Assembly: GCA_037074765.1 (NCBI GenBank)
Contig: JBAMDO010000335.1
Location: forward strand, 1 to 37,875
DNA from: Mansonella perstans
Taxonomy: Eukaryota; Nematoda; Chromadorea; Rhabditida; Onchocercidae
Direction: 5' to 3'
Length of the DNA: 37,875 nt
The notes under the pieces were generated by a model. It was not told the DNA's origin, searched no databases, and worked only from the letters and a program-made list of their open reading frames with translations. The position numbers and the translations under genes were made by a program. This document shows positions 22,539-33,387 of this stretch, in pieces. Each line of letters begins with the position of its first letter. The stretch's first letter is position 1.

Positions 22539-23725
22539 TTATGCACATTTCCAGCCATTTACAGGTGCACAATGCGCATATTCCAACTGGCCGCTATTCT
22601 TTCGTTCGATAATGCATGAATTCAACTTATCATCGCAGAAGCAACCTTTGTCACTAAAATTGGCATTTATTTTAAAAGTTAAGAAACCTAAAACTTTTAA
22701 AAAACACACACACATATGAAAAATATGATGAAAAAACACACACATAAACACATACATATACACATGTATTGAAAATCTAATGCTTATGTAAAGTTAACTT
22801 CTCATCGGAATAGATGAAAAATTCGCTTACGTCCACGATTGATTTTCATTCAGTCTGCACCAAGCCTGTGGTTCACGTTGATCGTAGCAAGCATCATGAG
22901 ATTGGCATTCTTTCTTTCTGAAAATGAAAAAAATGCAAAATTTTCCTTATTATTTCTGAACTTCACTTTTTGATAGAGGTAAAGAGATGTATGACATAGT
23001 TATATTTAAAATTCATTCATTATTACAAAATATTTTATTCAGATAATGAAATGTCATTGAATGAAATCTTGACTATCCATATTTCTTGTCAAAAAACCCA
23101 TAAAGAGCCTTACTGATAATATGGAAAAGCGAGACAAATGCCTTAATGGGCATGGATACAATTTTGAAAAGCACCCGTTGACTGACTTACTTGCCATCAG
23201 TTTCAACAAATTTTCTGTTGGAATCACTTCCTTTATCGTCGCTCTTATCACTACTATCTTTGTCATCAGTGTTATCATTAGTATCCTTGTCATCAATATC
23301 ATCAGCTTCTTCGGAATCCTGAGAAAAAGCAAATAATTTTTTGTTCATGAATATTTTAATACTGAAAACTGATTTATGATCTATTAAAAAAAAATAGATT
23401 GGAATTCATATTCCAATATCATTTTAATACAACATATTATGTCTCATTTCAAATAATTTGCACCACGACAATAAATCAAATCGTTTCGTATAGAAAGCCA
23501 GATTAATATATCTAACAGTCAAATCACATCTTGCTACTCAACAGTTATACTTCCGTTATTGTGTGCAACTACCATTGTTAGTTTAATGCGATTAATTTTA
23601 TCTTCTAGCTGTTAAATAAATTTTGAAAAATAAGTTCTTACCTTGAATTCTTCATCTGATTGTGCTGCACATGGGAGTGCTACAAGAAGAATTACTAAAC
23701 CAAACGCTATTAGAAGCTTGTTCAT
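22539..23725 (-). CDS. alt: ALT family secreted protein, copy F
   Basis: Intact. Exons on minus: 23725-23642 (84 nt), 23318-23191 (128 nt), 22917-22831 (87 nt), 22653-22539 (115 nt); 137 residues. Same domain order as copy C: signal peptide 1-21, acidic 22-66, eight-cysteine domain 67-137. It differs from copies C and H at residue 131, where the end reads CAPVNGWKCA instead of CAPENGWKCA (GAA to GTA). Tail-to-tail with copy C, and head-to-head with the broken copy E across R4. Confidence 0.93.
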
Positions 23726-23733
23726 CTTTCCTT

Positions 23734-23736
23734 CTG
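23734..23736 (-). promoter_or_regulatory. Probable trans-splice acceptor of ALT copy F
   Basis: Same TTTTTTTTCAG-AAGGAAAG-ATG arrangement on minus. Confidence 0.55.
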
Positions 23737-23879
23737 AAAAAAAATGGAACCAAACATTTATCGTTTTAACAAAATGGGAATACCATTTCATTGCACTTTA
23801 GTAATTCTAAATAACATACAAGCTAATTTAAATTCATGGTTGCATATTTGATCTTTTTGAATTTGATTTAAAACTCATT

Positions 23880-26424
23880 GTGAATTAAATTTTGTCTTTT
23901 ATTCAAAGATTTGATTATTTGAAGTAAAATTCTCAAAACTATTCGTTTGTGCGGTAAAATAAATTCGTAATTGAGCAGATTTTTTTTTTTATATATCCGA
24001 AAAATTGGACTATTTCGATCTTAATTTCATTTTTAGAAATGCATCAAATACATTTGTCATACCAATTAATTAAAGCAGACATACTTAAAGACGGAAAATC
24101 TATTAATTTTTTCAAAGGTAAAAGTAAAAAGAAAATGGAACGATGATGAAGCAATAATTCCATTTCTTCATCTGCAAAATATGATGACTTTTATACACTA
24201 AAAATAAGTTTGCAATTGGACAGATGCGCACTTCTTTGTTTTCGTTTCTTGGAAAACTTGCACTATTTTGATTTCAATTTTATTTATAAATGATCATCAA
24301 AATATGACTTCTAACTTAGAAGACAGCTGAATTGCTTATTCCATTTTATTCAGATACAGAAAAGTTTACATAGCTGTTGCTTCTAATAGGAAGAGGATTA
24401 TTCGATCAATTTTACAAATGCCTCATTTTCCTTTAAAACCTACTTCATAAAAATTATGGAATTCCTCATGTGGAATGAAAAAGTGTTTTGCTCAACTAAC
24501 AAAATTGATTTTTTGTTATTTGATAAAATTGACAAAATGATTCTTTGATTGGTTTCATTCTTTATTAACTGTAAATGATTTATGAGATGTTATTGTGTAC
24601 TTTAATTGTGTTTTGATATGATAATATTTCGAGCATTAGAATATTGCACCATACCCTTAAATGGGTAATAAAAATCATATGTTTCATTTTATCGATCAAG
24701 AATCGAAAATAAATTCATTAGCTCGGAATTTCGGATATTTTATTTTTATGACGAAACATCACTTTTAACACAGCAGAAAAGACATGAAATTTGCTAAATT
24801 GGTTAAAACGAAGCTAAATTCATTTCTTAGAATTTTGACTTCAGTAACTCTAAAATTTTAGGAATGAAATAAATATGATTTCTTTTGTACCAATTTATCA
24901 TTTCAAACTAGCACATATTGCATTGTCAGCATCATTCACAGATTTTAATTTATTTAACCTCCTTTCTTTTTAAAGCTAGTAGTCAGGTTAAAAATTTATG
25001 ATTGCAATTGTTTTGTTCTCTTGTAACTATTCGTTTTATTGTTTCAAATGTTAATAGTTGGTGAAATATTTAAGCTATAAGATGTTAAATAATTCTGTCC
25101 AGTATTGCATGTTGAACAGTTTGGCTATATTTAGAGAAATTTTCGAGATATCAATTAATTAACAATAACGGATATCAATATTTATTCAATATTGCTAGAC
25201 ATCTCCATTACATTTCAGTTGATGATATCCTAGTTTTAATTGTTCTTTTGTTTTTTATTTTTAAAATTATTTCCTTCATATAATAATCAATTTAGTGTTA
25301 ATTATACATATAACTTTTTTCGTAGTATTAACTGATGACTGCGTTCTGCTTCTCATTTCGTGAAAATTGAATTCTTTTGAATTCTCTTTGTGTTGTTATT
25401 TGGCATTGACAAACAATTGTGTAAATTTATTCTTGTTTGACGTAATAAAGGGTATTGGCAAATAATATAATCTATCATTGGATTGGTTTTTAGATCTTTG
25501 TAAAAATATTAAGGAAAGATTTCGAAGTATTTTTACTTATTTAGTGTAGAGCAATGTACAGTATTCCAAAATTGTATATTATGTTTCCTTTTAGAGATAG
25601 AAAGAAGATCGATGTAGAAAAATCACAATTCTTAAAATTATGCAGTAAGGCAAGGAGAGTGCATATGCAGAACATTATTACATTACTACTTGGATCAATG
25701 ATAGTGTTTTATGACTGATATTGTAAAAGATGAGTTTTGTCATTGTGTTGTTGGTTAGCATTGACAAATAGTTGTACTGTTATCATTTTGTGGTAATGAA
25801 TCATCTGTTCGAAAATTTTTAATTTAATACAACTGCAACTTCATATTGTTATATTTGCACTGCAAAATATTTTGGTTTTTTCACGGCATCACCTATTTAT
25901 TGTAGTATTTATTTTTTCTAAAGGAAATTATAAAATTGACCAAAAAAATTGTCAACTTCATCAGTGATTTCTTTTTTCAAGAATTTGCCGAAACTAAATA
26001 ACAGCATATATAAGTTTGCTCTTCACGAATCACTTCCGTCCGCTTTTTAGAGGATGGCACATTCGCAGTGAGTGATTCTTTTTTTCACTTTACTAAACTA
26101 GTGTGTACAAAGTGCATCGGAAATTTTTTGCTTGATTTATAAAGTTTAAGTTAATTTGTCAAAATATCGCAAATTAATAAGTGATTTGAACAATGAACTT
26201 TGATTTATTTCCAGATACCTTTTTCCAGATTTGATTATTTATATAAAGTAGCATTTTAAAAAAAATGAGGCACTTGCAGAATTGATCAGATATTCCTCTT
26301 CTCATTAAAGCAACAGCTATGTAAACTTTTGTTCTTATGCCTATCTATTAATGAAATTAAAACCGAACAGTCCAACTTTCCCGAAAAACTAGAACAAAAA
26401 AGCGTATATCTGCTTAACTATAAA
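23880..26424 (+). repeat. R repeat copy R4
   Basis: Almost identical to R5 (30520-33064), including shared private differences from R1 and R2 such as TTCAAAGGTAAAAG where R1 and R2 have TTCAAATGTAAAAG. Left arm about 24120-24440, inverted right arm about 26225-26424. The right arm is cut by gag at the same base as in R5. Confidence 0.85.
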
Positions 26425-26516
26425 TCAAAAACAAAACATAAATGAATGGATTCAAGTAGTTGAAAAAATGGAAGGAATTTTTGAACGACTAGAGAGACTA
26501 GGAAAAAATCTAGAAC
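26425..26516 (+). mobile_element. BEL/Pao gag scrap between R4 and ALT E
   Basis: Matches 33065-33156 and corresponds to 9873-9955 of the longest copy. It ends in GAACATTTCA, where it passes into ALT intron 2. Confidence 0.75.
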
Positions 26517-27034
26517 ATTTCATTATCTGAATAAAATATTTTGTAATAATGAATGAATTTTAAATATAACTATGTCATACATCTCTTACCTCTATCGTAA
26601 GTGAAGTTCAAAAATAATAAGGAAAATTTTGCACTGTTTTCATTTTCAGAAAGAAAAAATGCCAATATCATGATGGTTGCTATGATCTACGTGAACCACA
26701 GGCTTGGTGCAGACTGAATAAAAATCAATCGTGGACGTAAGCGAATTTTTCATCTATTCCGATGAGAAGTTAACTTTACATATGCATTAGATTTTCAATA
26801 TATAGTGTGTATATTTGTGTGTATATGTGTGTGTACGTGTGTGTGTATGTATGTGTATCTGTGTATGTGTTTTTTAAAAGTTTCAGGTTTCTTGACTTTT
26901 AAAATAAATGCCAATTTTAGTGATAAAAGTTGCTTCTGCGATGATAAATTGCATTCATGATTATCGAACGAAAGAATAGCGGCCAGTTGGAATATGCATA
27001 TTGCGCACCTGCAGAAGGCTGGCGATGTCCATAA
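26517..27034 (+). pseudogene. alt: 3' half of a broken ALT gene (copy E)
   Basis: Only part of intron 2, exon 3 (26650-26736, 87 nt) and exon 4 (26921-27034, 114 nt) remain. The wording is B-type: KKKCQYH in exon 3 and a C-terminal PAEGWRCP. Exon 4 has lost one base near 26959, giving TGA at 26958-26960 and a shifted C terminus. Three substitutions differ from B at otherwise conserved sites: HDGC for HDAC, NKNQ for NENQ, and KSCFC for KGCFC. No exon 1 or 2 lies upstream; gag does. Not functional. Confidence 0.87.
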
Positions 27035-27845
27035 AAAAGCCTAAAATAATTTTTGATACTTTGACCTGTCTGTTGTATCTTTCTATTGTAATTTCTCCAG
27101 CAGCTAACGTTTAATATTGATTATTGTTTATCTCTGATAATTTTTAATAAATATTAAAAACTTGCGAAATAAACAAACACATTATATCATGCTCCAGATG
27201 AGGCAGTCTGATTCCACAAATATCTTCAACGTTACAAGTGAAATATAAGCTAACAGGAAAATAAGCTTGCAGAAGAACGGAAGAACAAGTTACTTCAAAG
27301 GTCGCGACTTAAACAATTGAGGTAAACGCAGTTTTCGCTGACAAATAGATGTAGACATGGCAAGTAGTCCGCGCTAATAAAAATCACCATTCGGACTCTC
27401 AAATTTATTAAATATACGACAAAGGATAAGATAACATGAATATGACCGATATCGACAGAAGTGAAACGGCTAACTTCTGAAGATTTCAAGGTGATAATCA
27501 GGCAAGCGCAAACAGAAGACCCATGGAGAAGAAAGGGAAAAATGGGATTTGTACTACGATGACCAGAACCATTAATTGATTTTCTACCGGTATTTTAACT
27601 TATAATTCTTTAGTCATTATGTTAGCACGTATTTTTTTAGTATTTTTTATACTGGGTTGCGCTTGAGTCAAAGTGGAATCATTTCAATTAGATCTAGTCG
27701 AAAGGCTAAATTCTTTGATATGAAGGATAACTGGAATCCTACACCAAATGATGCTAACTTCTTGACTTATGATAATAATGATTTGAATACAGTCCCTATT
27801 TATAAAAGTATGTTACTTTATCTTATTTTTTCATTACTGATTCCT
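27035..27845 (+). repeat. 3' flank module M, copy M5 (downstream of ALT E)
   Basis: Reverse complement of M4. AATAAA at 27146-27151. The minus-strand frame 27295-27489 is its antisense. Confidence 0.75.
27446..27562 (+). other. Short exon-like frame in module M
   Basis: 38 codons open on the ALT-coding strand, read PISTEVKRLTSEDFKVIIRQ and then QTEDPWRRKGKMGFVLR before TGA. The composition (charged, with Trp and Pro) is unlike the Phe/Ile-rich noise elsewhere in this DNA, and it is kept in M1, M2, M4 and M5. Family not recognised. It may be an exon of a neighbouring gene that was partly copied along with ALT. Confidence 0.3.
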
Positions 27846-27851
27846 GTTTAA
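27619..27851 (+). other. Exon-like frame in module M (second copy)
   Basis: ATG at 27619 gives MLARIFLVFFILGCA then TGA; a second frame from 27657 gives RLSQSGIISIRSS onward to a GTATGT donor-like site at about 27808. Same block as 21725-21958, but here the two parts are in different frames. Confidence 0.3.
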
Positions 27852-28420
27852 AGATATCGTTTTGTTCGAATATGTTTGATTCATTTTATCACATAGCGTA
27901 CTGTTATAAGCGTTTTGCAGTGAAAACATTTTACTATTCTTTCATATCCTCGCCCTAATGCATTGTTTTCAAACAAACGATACATTTTTCTATCTCCTTG
28001 AGATGTTTCATTCGAGTATTCGCTGCAGGACGTACGTGGCATTCAATATTCCAGTGGTTTTGACTACAAAATTTGCACGTTTGTTCTTTCTTTGGTTCCA
28101 TTTTTATAGTTGGAAAATGAATCTTCTTTTCATTATGATGATTGCCAATGTTGAGATTTCATGACAGCTTCTTGATTCTATTTAGGCTTAGGTAAGGTTG
28201 GTTTTTTTAGTAGATGAGAATTGACTTCAAACCTGTTCATTGACGTTGATTAAATTCCCAGGAAGTTTTCTGAGTTTTGATATTGAATATGGGCCATCGA
28301 CAGTTTTCTGATGTTCTATTTTATCAAGAATCTATCGTGATAATCAGCTTTCGATTCCGATTTCAATACTGGAGTACTCTAGATTTTTTCCTACTCTCTC
28401 TAGTTGTTCAAAAATTAATA
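27846..28420 (-). mobile_element. BEL/Pao gag fragment, mirror of 21165-21738
   Basis: Reverse complement of the fragment at 21165-21738 with the same junctions on both sides. The plus-strand frames 27958-28164 and 28277-28486 are antisense and not genes. Confidence 0.8.
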
Positions 28421-28512
28421 CTTCCGTTATTGTGTGCAACTACCATTGTTAGTTTAATGCGATTAATTTTATCTTCTAACTGTTAAATAAATTTTGAAAA
28501 ATAAGTTCTTAC

Positions 28513-28590
28513 CTCTTCATCTGATTGTGCTGCACATGGGAGTGCTACAAGAGGAATTACTAAACCAAACACTATTAGAAGCTTGTTCAT
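28513..28590 (-). pseudogene. alt: Orphan ALT exon 1 (copy G)
   Basis: Reverse-complement twin of D, identical in the exon, with the acceptor at 28599-28601 and the GT donor just below 28513. Intron 1 breaks into gag at about 28425. Confidence 0.85.
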
Positions 28591-28724
28591 CTTTCCTTCT
28601 GAAAAAAAATGGAACCAAACATTTATTGTTTTAACAACGAATTCATATAGGCCAAAATGGGAATACCATTTCACTGAACTTTAGTAATTCTAAATAACAT
28701 ACATGCTAATTTATTATCACCTGA

Positions 28725-29177
28725 TTATCACTTGAAATCTTCAGAAGTTAGCCGTTTCACTTCTGTCGATATCGGTCATATTCATGTTATCTTATCCTTT
28801 GTCGTATATTTAATAAATTTGAGAGTCCGAATGGTGATTTTTATTAGCGCGGACTACTTGCCATGTCTACATCTATTTGTCAGCGAAAACTGCGTTTACC
28901 TCAATTGTTTAAGTCGCGACCTTTGAAGTAACTTGTTCTTCCGTTCTTCTGCAAGCTTATTTTCCTGTTAGCTTATATTTCACTTGTAACGCTGAAGATA
29001 TTTGTGGAATCACACTGGAGCATGGTATAATGTGTTTGATTATTTCGCAAGTTTTTAATATTTATTAAAAATTATCAGAGATAAACAATAATCAATATTA
29101 AACGTTAGCTGTTGGAGAAATTACAGTAGAAAGATACAACAGACAGGTCAAAGTATCAAAGATTATTTTAGGCTTTT
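28725..29177 (-). repeat. 3' flank module M, copy M6 (truncated)
   Basis: Mirror of M3. AATAAA on minus at 29061-29066 serves copy H. The plus-strand frame 28732-28926 is antisense. Confidence 0.75.
29061..29066 (-). terminator. Polyadenylation signal of ALT copy H
   Basis: AATAAA on minus, 112 bases past the stop. Confidence 0.65.
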
Positions 29178-30365
29178 TTATGCACATTTCCAGCCATTTT
29201 CAGGTGCACAATGCGCATATTCCAACTGGCCGCTATTCTTTCGTTCGATAATGCATGAATTCAACTTATCATCGCAGAAGCAACCTTTGTCACTAAAATT
29301 GGCATTTATTTTAAAAGTTAAGAAACCTAAAACTTTTAAAAAACACACACACATATGAAAAAATATGATGAAAAAACACACACATAAACACATACATATA
29401 CACATGTATTGAAAATCTAATGCTTATGTAAAGTTAACTTCTCATCGGAATAGATGAAAAATTCGCTTACGTCCACGATTGATTTTCATTCAGTCTGCAC
29501 CAAGCCTGTGGTTCACGTTGATCGTAGCAAGCATCATGAGATTGGCATTCTTTCTTTCTGAAAATGAAAAAAATGCAAAATTTTCCTTATTATTTCTGAA
29601 CTTCACTTTTTGATAGAGGTAAAGAGATGTATGACATAGTTATATTTAAAATTCATTCATTATTACAAAATATTTTATTCAGATAATGAAATGTCATTGA
29701 ATGAAATCTTGACTATCCATATTTCTTGTCAAAAAACCCATAAAGAGCCTTACTGATAATATGGAAAAGCGAGACAAATGCCTTAATGGGCATGGATACA
29801 ATTTTGAAAAGCACCCGTTGACTGACTTACTTGCCATCAGTTTCAACAAATTTTCTGTTGGAATCACTTCCTTTATCGTCGCTCTTATCACTACTATCTT
29901 TGTCATCAGTGTTATCATTAGTATCCTTGTCATCAATATCATCAGCTTCTTCGGAATCCTGAGAAAAAGCAAATAATTTTTTGTTCATGAATATTTTAAT
30001 ACTGAAAACTGATTTATGATCTATTAAAAAAAAATAGATTGGAATTCATATTCCAATATCATTTTAATACAACATATTATGTCTCATTTCAAATAATTTG
30101 CACCACGACAATAAATCAAATCGTTTCGTATAGAAAGCCAGATTAATATATCTAACAGTCAAATCACATCTTGCTACTCAACAGTTATACTTCCGTTATT
30201 GTGTGCAACTACCATTGTTAGTTTAATGCGATTAATTTTATCTTCTAGCTGTTAAATAAATTTTGAAAAATAAGTTCTTACCTTGAATTCTTCATCTGAT
30301 TGTGCTGCACATGGGAGTGCTACAAGAAGAATTACTAAACCAAACGCTATTAGAAGCTTGTTCAT
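29178..30365 (-). CDS. alt: ALT family secreted protein, copy H
   Basis: Intact. Exons on minus: 30365-30282 (84 nt), 29958-29831 (128 nt), 29557-29471 (87 nt), 29292-29178 (115 nt); 137 residues. It encodes the same protein as copy C and is its mirror partner in the 6 kb inverted repeat, even to the base in most of the introns I compared. That implies very recent duplication or ongoing gene conversion. The frames running through exon 2 on the other strand (29761-29976 plus) are antisense shadows. Confidence 0.93.
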
Positions 30366-30373
30366 CTTTCCTT

Positions 30374-30376
30374 CTG
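30374..30376 (-). promoter_or_regulatory. Probable trans-splice acceptor of ALT copy H
   Basis: Same arrangement as in the other copies, on minus. Confidence 0.55.
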
Positions 30377-30519
30377 AAAAAAAATGGAACCAAACATTTA
30401 TCGTTTTAACAAAATGGGAATACCATTTCATTGCACTTTAGTAATTCTAAATAACATACAAGCTAATTTAAATTCATGGTTGCATATTTGATCTTTTTGA
30501 ATTTGATTTAAAACTCATT

Positions 30520-33064
30520 GTGAATTAAATTTTGTCTTTTATTCAAAGATTTGATTATTTGAAGTAAAATTCTCAAAACTATTCGTTTGTGCGGTAAAAT
30601 AAATTCGTAATTGAGCAGATTTTTTTTTTTATATATCCGAAAAATTGGACTATTTCGATCTTAATTTCATTTTTAGAAATGCATCAAATACATTTGTCAT
30701 ACCAATTAATTAAAGCAGACATACTTAAAGACGGAAAATCTATTAATTTTTTCAAAGGTAAAAGTAAAAAGAAAATGGAACGATGATGAAGCAATAATTC
30801 CATTTCTTCATCTGCAAAATATGATGACTTTTATACACTAAAAATAAGTTTGCAATTGGACAGATGCGCACTTCTTTGTTTTCGTTTTTTGGAAAACTTG
30901 CACTATTTTGATTTCAATTTTATTTATAAATGATCATCAAAATATGACTTCTAACTTAGAAGACAGCTGAATTGCTTATTCCATTTTATTCAGATACAGA
31001 AAAGTTTACATAGCTGTTGCTTCTAATAGGAAGAGGATTATTCGATCAATTTTACAAATGCCTCATTTTCCTTTAAAACCTACTTCATAAAAATTATGGA
31101 ATTCCTCATGTGGAATGAAAAAGTGTTTTGCTCAACTAACAAAATTGATTTTTTGTTATTTGATAAAATTGACAAAATGATTCTTTGATTGGTTTCATTC
31201 TTTATTAACTGTAAATGATTTATGAGATGTTATTGTGTACTTTAATTGTGTTTTGATATGATAATATTTCGAGCATTAGAATATTGCACCATACCCTTAA
31301 ATGGGTAATAAAAATCATATGTTTCATTTTATCGATCAAGAATCGAAAATAAATTCATTAGCTCGGAATTTCGGATATTTTATTTTTATGACGAAACATC
31401 ACTTTTAACACAGCAGAAAAGACATGAAATTTGCTAAATTGGTTAAAACGAAGCTAAATTCATTTCTTAGAATTTTGACTTCAGTAACTCTAAAATTTTA
31501 GGAATGAAATAAATATGATTTCTTTTGTACCAATTTATCATTTCAAACTAGCACATATTGCATTCTCAGCATCATTCACAGATTTTAATTTATTTAACCT
31601 CCTTTCTTTTTAAAGCTAGTAGTCAGGTTAAAAATTTATGATTGCAATTGTTTTGTTCTCTTGTAACTATTCGTTTTATTGTTTCAAATGTTAATAGTTG
31701 GTGAAATATTTAAGCTATAAGATGTTAAATAATTCTGTCCAGTATTGCATGTTGAACAGTTTGGCTATATTTAGAGAAATTTTCGAGATATCAATTAATT
31801 AACAATAACGGATATCAATATTTATTCAATATTGCTAGACATCTCCATTACATTTCAGTTGATGATATCCTAGTTTTAATTGTTCTTTTGTTTTTTATTT
31901 TTAAAATTATTTCCTTCATATAATAATCAATTTAGTGTTAATTATACATATAACTTTTTTCGTAGTATTAACTGATGACTGCGTTCTGCTTCTCATTTCG
32001 TGAAAATTGAATTCTTTTGAATTCTCTTTGTGTTGTTATTTGGCATTGACAAACAATTGTGTAAATTTATTCTTGTTTGACGTAATAAAGGGTATTGGCA
32101 AATAATATAATCTATCATTGGATTGGTTTTTAGATCTTTGTAAAAATATTAAGGAAAGATTTCGAAGTATTTTTACTTATTTAGTGTAGAGCAATGTACA
32201 GTATTCCAAAATTGTATATTATGTTTCCTTTTAGAGATAGAAAGAAGATCGATGTAGAAAAATCACAATTCTTAAAATTATGCAGTAAGGCAAGGAGAGT
32301 GCATATGCAGAACATTATTACATTACTACTTGGATCAATGATAGTGTTTTATGACTGATATTGTAAAAGATGAGTTTTGTCATTGTGTTGTTGGTTAGCA
32401 TTGACAAATAGTTGTACTGTTATCATTTTGTGGTAATGAATCATCTGTTCGAAAATTTTTAATTTAATACAACTGCAACTTCATATTGTTATATTTGCAC
32501 TGCAAAATATTTTGGTTTTTTCACGGCATCACCTATTTATTGTAGTATTTATTTTTTCTAAAGGAAATTATAAAATTGACCAAAAAAATTGTCAACTTCA
32601 TCAGTGATTTCTTTTTTCAAGAATTTGCCGAAACTAAATAACAGCATATATAAGTTTGCTCTTCACGAATCACTTCCGTCCGCTTTTTAGAGGATGGCAC
32701 ATTCGCAGTGAGTGATTCTTTTTTTCACTTTACTAAACTAGTGTGTACAAAGTGCATCGGAAATTTTTTGCTTGATTTATAAAGTTTAAGTTAATTTGTC
32801 AAAATATCGCAAATTAATAAGTGATTTGAACAATGAACTTTGATTTATTTCCAGATACCTTTTTCCAGATTTGATTATTTATATAAAGTAGCATTTTAAA
32901 AAAAATGAGGCACTTGCAGAATTGATCAGATATTCCTCTTCTCATTAAAGCAACAGCTATGTAAACTTTTGTTCTTATGCCTATCTATTAATGAAATTAA
33001 AACCGAACAGTCCAACTTTCCCGAAAAACTAGAACAAAAAAGCGTATATCTGCTTAACTATAAA
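30520..33064 (+). repeat. R repeat copy R5
   Basis: Near-identical to R4 and the reverse complement of R3. Left arm about 30760-31080, inverted right arm about 32865-33064, cut by gag. Confidence 0.85.
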
Positions 33065-33387
33065 TCAAAAACAAAACATAAATGAATGGATTCAAGTAGT
33101 TGAAAAAATGGAAGGAATTTTTGAACGACTAGAGAGACTAGGAAAAAATCTAGAACATTTCAGTATTGAAATCGTAATCGAAAGCTGATTACCACGATAG
33201 ATTCTTGATAAAATAGAACATCAGAAAACTGTCGATGGCCCGCATTCAATATTAAAACTCAGAAAACTTCCTGGGAATTTAATCAACGTCAATGAACAGG
33301 TTTGAAGTCAATTCTCATCAATTAAAAAAACCAGCCTTATCTAAGCCTAAATAGAATCAAGAAGCTGTCATGAAATCTCAGCATTTC
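33065..33387 (+). mobile_element. BEL/Pao gag fragment after R5
   Basis: Corresponds to 9873-10183 of the longest copy and runs straight through the point where the 26.5 kb copy switches to ALT, so it shows the undisturbed R-gag arrangement. It differs from the other gag copies by several substitutions (for example GGCCCGCATT for GGCCCATATT). Confidence 0.78.

Noticed and set aside
27958..28164. Frame MHCFQTNDTFFYLLEMFHSS, present several times
   Set aside because: Antisense of the gag zinc-knuckle region.
28732..28926. Frame MKSSEVSRFTSVDIGH, present in all M copies
   Set aside because: Complement of the M module. The opposite strand has the more protein-like frame and the ALT polyadenylation signal.
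29761..29976. 71-residue frame MEKRDKCLNGHGYN, repeated at 19601, 23121 and 29761
   Set aside because: Antisense of ALT exon 2 and intron 2; the Ile/Ser/Val runs are the complement of the Asp-rich coding exon.
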